From contig JAHFIF010000054.1 of NCBI GenBank assembly GCA_023246535.1, positions 1 to 8,291 of the forward strand: DNA of 8,291 nt, written 5' to 3'. Numbering within the stretch: position 1 is the stretch's first letter; every line of letters starts with the position of its first letter. Origin of the DNA: a bacterium (GTDB taxonomy: Bacteria > Patescibacteriota > Patescibacteriia > CAIQCM01). Of the stretch, positions 6,614 to 8,291 are shown piece by piece. The position numbers and the translations under genes are program-made. Under the pieces are notes generated by a model. It worked only from the letters and a program-made list of their open reading frames with translations, searched no databases and was not told where the DNA came from.

Positions 6614-6620
6614 GTATAAT
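6591..6620 (+). promoter_or_regulatory. Promoter for tRNA-Gln copy 2, overlapping repeat B
   Basis: TCGACA (6591-6596, five of six matches) and a perfect TATAAT (6615-6620) are 18 bp apart. Start would be near 6627, about 14 nt before the mature 5' end of the tRNA. The -35 box and most of the spacer belong to repeat B, so the repeat seems to supply half the promoter. Confidence 0.7.
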
Positions 6621-6640
6621 ATACCCGTTGTCCCCAATGC

Positions 6641-6715
6641 TCCGGGGTGGTCTAATTTGGCAAGACATATGGGGCTCTGAACCCCGTCATCTTGGTTCGA
6701 ATCCAAGCCCCGGAG
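6641..6715 (+). tRNA. tRNA-Gln (anticodon CTG), copy 2, with an unusual 2-nt insertion
   Basis: Acceptor TCCGGGG (6641-6647) pairs with CCCCGGA (6708-6714), discriminator G at 6715. The D-arm is GTCT/AGAC with A14 and G18G19. The anticodon stem TGGGG/CCCCG (one T-G pair) carries loop CTCTGAA, anticodon CTG at 6677-6679. The T-arm is identical to that of copy 1. Differences from copy 1 in the acceptor (A-T to G-C) and anticodon stem (A-T to G-C) are compensatory, arguing that folding was selected. The oddity is ATA between the D-stem and the anticodon stem, where one base (26) is normal. It could be a working second gene or an early pseudogene. CCA is not encoded. Confidence 0.8.
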
Positions 6716-6729
6716 CTTTGCGGGCAAAC

Positions 6730-6760
6730 AAAAATCCTCAATGCTGAGTTGAGGATTTTT
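6730..6760. terminator. Rho-independent terminator after tRNA-Gln copy 2
   Basis: A perfect 12-bp stem (6730-6741 with 6749-6760) with a 7-nt loop has A-rich and T-rich sides, so it may be bidirectional. Its outer sequence and the downstream TGTATTCG match the terminator after copy 1, showing that tRNA and terminator were duplicated together. Confidence 0.88.
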
Positions 6761-6780
6761 TGTATTCGACCGACAGAGAC

Positions 6781-6884
6781 CGGAACTCTCCCTACCCTCC
6801 CTTGTCCCAAGGGAGGGGACGTATTTCCTCCAAAGGTCGGATCCGCACCATCTCTTTGAAAAAGAGAGGGTAGGGTGAGTTCCG
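6781..6884. repeat. 104-bp REP/BIME-like element with near-perfect 23-bp terminal inverted repeats
   Basis: The ends 6781-6803 and 6862-6884 are inverted copies agreeing at 21 of 23 positions (CGGAACTC outermost). Each end also folds on itself: 6795-6804 with 6808-6817 (10 bp), and 6851-6857 with 6861-6867 (7 bp). It has no coding capacity. It lies between a terminator and a promoter and could be a small non-autonomous mobile element; no flanking target-site duplication is evident. Confidence 0.7.
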
Positions 6885-6901
6885 TCGTCGATCACCCTCC
6901 A

Positions 6902-6930
6902 TTGACGCGGCGCGGGCGGCGTGATATTGT
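6902..6930 (+). promoter_or_regulatory. Sigma70-type promoter of the 196-residue gene
   Basis: TTGACG (6902-6907) and TATTGT (6925-6930) are exactly 17 bp apart. Transcription would start near 6937, giving a 47-nt leader with a strong ribosome-binding site. This rules out the upstream GTG at 6921 as the start codon. Confidence 0.65.
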
Positions 6931-6970
6931 GCGCTGAAAATCGTTCTTTGAACGGATACGCGCACGAACG

Positions 6971-6977
6971 AAAGGAG
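6971..6977 (+). promoter_or_regulatory. Strong Shine-Dalgarno site deciding the GTG start at 6984
   Basis: AAAGGAG lies six bases before GTG 6984, ideal spacing. It is the only strong SD seen in the window and fixes the start over the in-frame GTG 63 bases upstream. Confidence 0.85.
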
Positions 6978-6983
6978 ACGCAA

Positions 6984-7574
6984 GTGGAGCTAAAGAAACA
7001 GCCGGAAACGGAAATGGAATACTGGGAAGCGATCGAGGCTTTGGGCGGCTATGTTTGGAGCACTAACCATGCCATGAGCCATGGCCGCATCGAGGACCCG
7101 GACGGCGAAGTCGCCATGTCAGTCGTCAAGGCGCAAGGCGTCTTGGAAGGGCTGGTCGGCGAACTGGAAGGGAAGTTCGGCGTCATCCACCCGAAGAACT
7201 GCCCGAAGGTCGAATTCGGCAAACAGCCGCCGCCGGCGCCCGAAGGCAAGAGCTACTACTGGGACTGGTATAAGCGGATGAAACTGGAGAACTACAAGGC
7301 GGAGTATGAGGGGATGATCTGTTCCGCCTGCCCGTTTAGCCAGGGCGTGGAGCAAATGATCGCCTTGGGCGGTGTCATTCCCTGCGGCGTTTTCCCAGGA
7401 ATGATGTATCGGCTGTCGCGGCCGTACGCCTGCGGCATGCTGCACGGCGGCGACTGGAGCCAGGAAACGCTCGACGTCCGCGTGATCGAAGCTGTCGGGC
7501 CCGACGGTCTCAAAAAATTCCGCGCCAAAGAGCGGGAGCTGACCGCCAAGTTCGTGCCAACGCCGCAAACCTGA
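6984..7574 (+). CDS. Unrecognised 196-residue cysteine-containing cytoplasmic protein
   Basis: I do not recognise this protein. The GTG start is chosen for its ideal SD and the promoter just upstream. There is no signal peptide or membrane helix. The N-terminal half (about 10-67) is helical and acidic (EMEYWEAIEALGGYVWSTNH). A Pro-rich segment (80-87) follows, then an aromatic stretch (SYYWDWYKRMK, 90-100). The C-terminal half holds C113-S-A-C116, C134 and C150, with C73 earlier; the CxxC plus two more cysteines could hold a metal ion, but this is only a guess. The tail (about 171-190) is a charged helix. It has its own promoter and terminator, so it is a single-gene unit. Its codon usage resembles that of its GC-rich neighbours. 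Confidence 0.8.
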   Translation: MELKKQPETEMEYWEAIEALGGYVWSTNHAMSHGRIEDPDGEVAMSVVKAQGVLEGLVGELEGKFGVIHPKNCPKVEFGKQPPPAPEGKSYYWDWYKRMKLENYKAEYEGMICSACPFSQGVEQMIALGGVIPCGVFPGMMYRLSRPYACGMLHGGDWSQETLDVRVIEAVGPDGLKKFRAKERELTAKFVPTPQT

Positions 7575-7593
7575 TCGCGGCATCGTCTGATCG

Positions 7594-7625
7594 GCCCGCT
7601 GATGTCAACGTCAGCGGGCTTTTTT
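7594..7625 (+). terminator. Rho-independent terminator after the 196-residue gene
   Basis: GCCCGCTGA (7594-7602) pairs with TCAGCGGGC (7611-7619), and two further inner pairs can shrink the loop to four bases. Six T follow (7620-7625). It sits 19 bp after the stop. The stop codon of the converging minus-strand gene lies in its T-tract. Confidence 0.92.
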
Positions 7626-7827
7626 ATTTGTATTCGACCTTCCACTTTAAATTCGGTTTGACCCCGGCGATGGCCGGCAGCAAATGGTTGAGCAACTGTT
7701 CCGCGGTCATGGAAAATTTATTGCCCTTGGCCGAGATCTTCACCCACCCGTCCTTGTCCCGGAAATATTTTTCAGTAAAGTTCTTCGTGCCGAGCGAAAT
7801 TACGTAACGGTCATTGGTTAATTTCAT
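7624..7827 (-). CDS. Small 67-residue protein, function unknown, probably leaderless mRNA
   Basis: The product is basic and compact. A beta-rich first half (YVISLGTKNFTEKYFRDKDG, 8-27; WVKISAKGNKF, 28-38) is followed by an amphipathic helix (MTAEQLLNHLLPAIAG, 40-55) and a final strand (LKWKVEYK). I recall similar short proteins with the TAEQ-LNHLLPA segment in CPR genomes, none with a known role. The ATG at 7827 is preferred over upstream in-frame codons because an extended -10 box ends only 8 bp before it; longer starts would run through the promoters and repeat A. There is no SD. It converges on the 196-residue gene and is divergent from the promoter at 7892. The sensible fold-like pattern and precise promoter support a real gene. 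Confidence 0.72.
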   Translation of the reverse strand: MKLTNDRYVISLGTKNFTEKYFRDKDGWVKISAKGNKFSMTAEQLLNHLLPAIAGVKPNLKWKVEYK

Positions 7828-7835
7828 ACGGTCAC

Positions 7836-7844
7836 AGTATATCA
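7836..7844 (-). promoter_or_regulatory. Extended -10 promoter of the 67-residue gene
   Basis: On the minus strand the bases read TGATATACT, an extended -10 (TGn plus TATACT, five of six matches); no -35 box stands out. The start of transcription would fall at about 7827-7830, at or next to the ATG. Confidence 0.55.
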
Positions 7845-7891
7845 AAAATCCCGCGCCGCGCGGATCAGTCCTCTTCCGACCAAAATAAACC

Positions 7892-7920
7892 TTGACTTTT
7901 GCGTATTTTTTTGATATAAA
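7892..7920 (+). promoter_or_regulatory. Sigma70-type promoter for the gene at 8105
   Basis: TTGACT (7892-7897) and TATAAA (7915-7920) are 17 bp apart, each with five of six matches, in an AT-rich stretch. Transcription from about 7927 gives a leader of nearly 180 nt containing both A hairpins and repeat B before the ATG at 8105. Confidence 0.7.
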
Positions 7921-7938
7921 ATAATTAATATCACGTTC

Positions 7939-7979
7939 GTCATCCCGGCGAAAGCCGGGATCCAATCATCGCTTGGTCG
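7939..7979 (+). repeat. Dispersed hairpin repeat A, copy 2
   Basis: An 8-bp stem (7942-7949 with 7954-7961) is capped by a GAAA tetraloop. The following 23 bases match copy 1 exactly in inverted orientation. The GTCATCCCGGCGAAAGCCGG core is a palindrome widely seen between genes in many bacteria; translated on the minus strand it gives the well-known spurious peptide WIPAFAGMT. Confidence 0.85.
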
Positions 7980-8000
7980 TCCGTAACACCGCCCAATATG

Positions 8001-8031
8001 GATTGGACCCCGTGTCGCGGCACGGGGTGAC
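8001..8031 (-). repeat. Dispersed hairpin repeat A, copy 3
   Basis: An 8-bp stem (8007-8014 with 8021-8028) encloses loop TCGCGG. It is inverted relative to copy 2, so 7939-8031 is a pair of hairpins with GTCA/TGAC ends, a BIME-like layout. It is nearly identical to copy 1 (31 of 34 bases including flank). Confidence 0.85.
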
Positions 8032-8073
8032 AAAGAAAGAACGGAATTCGACTGTTGGTGAGTTTACCGAACC

Positions 8074-8098
8074 ATTCGACATTAGTCATTCGACATTC
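8074..8098 (+). repeat. Dispersed short repeat B, copy 2
   Basis: Matches 6589-6613 at 22 of 25 positions and contains an internal near-direct repeat (ATTCGACATT followed by ATTCGACATTC). It ends six bases before the ATG of the last gene, in the place where a ribosome-binding site would be; no SD is present. Confidence 0.8.
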
Positions 8099-8104
8099 AT
8101 CCGC

Positions 8105-8291
8105 ATGGCCCGCCTTCATCATCATCTCAAAAACTACTTCGTGCCGCATGACGGCAACAATCATATTCCGCACGCGCTCCACCCCAAGCGCTTGGCTTTT
8201 CATTTGGGCGCGGCGGTCCTTATTAAAGTCCTCGTCGTCGCCTTTATCGCCGTTTATCCGCTCTCGGCCTGGCTCTCGCCGGATCTGGCGG
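8105..8291 (+). CDS. N-terminus of a membrane-anchored protein, probably CAP/SCP-domain family (cut by window end)
   Basis: Sixty-two codons are visible. The His-rich cytoplasmic start (MARLHHHLKNYFVPHDGNN, then HIPHALHPKR) is followed by one hydrophobic helix (about 32-52, LGAAVLIKVLVVAFIAVYPL) and an outward-facing SPDLA. From memory, a start of the form KxYFVPHxGNNxxPHxLxxKR before a helix is typical of CPR proteins that carry an extracellular CAP (SCP-like) domain. The domain itself is outside the window, so this is inference. It is read from the promoter at 7892-7920, after a repeat-filled leader of almost 180 nt. Confidence 0.7.
   Translation, partial: MARLHHHLKNYFVPHDGNNHIPHALHPKRLAFHLGAAVLIKVLVVAFIAVYPLSAWLSPDLA

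Larger units (their letters stand above)
6107..6640. other. Gene-free palindrome-rich spacer between the two tRNA-Gln genes
   Basis: No protein gene is supported in these 534 bases. Several long frames are open on both strands, but their translations are low in sense and are explained by the repeats. Contents in order: a terminator (6121-6152), an inverted pair of C/G-rich hairpins (6170-6283), a GC-rich hairpin (6311-6350), a 105-bp inverted repeat with inner hairpins (6398-6502), a small AAAAGC/GCTTTT hairpin (6503-6517), a dispersed hairpin repeat (6537-6579), a second short repeat (6589-6613) and a promoter (6591-6620). Confidence 0.8.

Noticed and set aside
6107..6640. CRISPR array
   Set aside because: Repeats are palindromic, differ in sequence and are not regularly spaced; no cas gene is present.
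6036..6715. Two tRNA 3' ends as attL/attR of an integrated element
   Set aside because: The whole tRNA genes, not only the 3' ends, are duplicated with compensatory changes; there is no integrase or cargo gene in the 534-bp interval.
6078..6895. Long open frames on both strands across the tRNA spacer
   Set aside because: They run through tRNA genes, terminators and palindromes; their translations are explained by repeats (NDECR, MTNVE, CHPVLRHG strings).
6921..6983. Upstream in-frame GTG start for the 196-residue protein
   Set aside because: It falls inside the promoter (-10 at 6925-6930) and lacks an SD, while GTG 6984 has an ideal one.
7842..8203. Minus-strand open frames containing WIPAFAGMT and ECRMTNVEW
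   Set aside because: These are translations of repeats A and B, and they overlap a promoter and the last gene.

Overview
The window most likely comes from a Patescibacteria / Candidate Phyla Radiation (CPR) bacterium, probably of the Parcubacteria type. This is inferred from the gene set: a Gmad2 lipoprotein-like protein, a DsbA-VKOR pair, a DnaX whose C-terminal domain follows an Ala/Pro linker, and an N-terminus typical of CPR CAP-domain proteins. Most genes also lack Shine-Dalgarno (SD) sites, and the intergenic DNA is rich in short palindromic repeats. TGA is used as an ordinary stop, which argues against the TGA=Gly lineages (Gracilibacteria, Absconditabacteria).

Positions 1-6018 are a dense plus-strand block. 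It starts with the C-terminal third of a heavy-metal P1B-type ATPase, then rsmE, a secreted or membrane-anchored Gmad2 protein with an eight-cysteine tail, and a small three-helix membrane protein. A likely promoter follows, then a thiol oxidase pair: a membrane-anchored DsbA-like thioredoxin and a VKOR-family DsbB substitute. The block ends with a conserved but unnamed 203-residue protein and dnaX (clamp-loader gamma/tau). Together these suggest one oxidative folding route: VKOR passes electrons from DsbA to quinone, and DsbA may oxidise exported Cys-rich proteins such as the neighbouring one.

Positions 6036-6900 hold two diverged tRNA-Gln(CTG) genes, each with its own terminator copy. Between and after them lies non-coding DNA full of palindromes arranged as inverted pairs, resembling REP/BIME elements. 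The second tRNA appears to have its own promoter, which overlaps a dispersed repeat, and it carries an odd 2-nt insertion.

Positions 6902-7625 are a self-contained transcription unit: a good sigma70-type promoter, the window's only strong SD, an unrecognised cysteine-containing 196-residue protein, and a terminator. Converging on it is a 67-residue minus-strand gene that looks leaderless. Positions 7892-8104 contain a plus-strand promoter, then an inverted pair of dispersed hairpin repeats and a second short repeat, all in the long leader of the last gene. That gene is cut off by the window edge and is probably a membrane-anchored CAP-domain protein.
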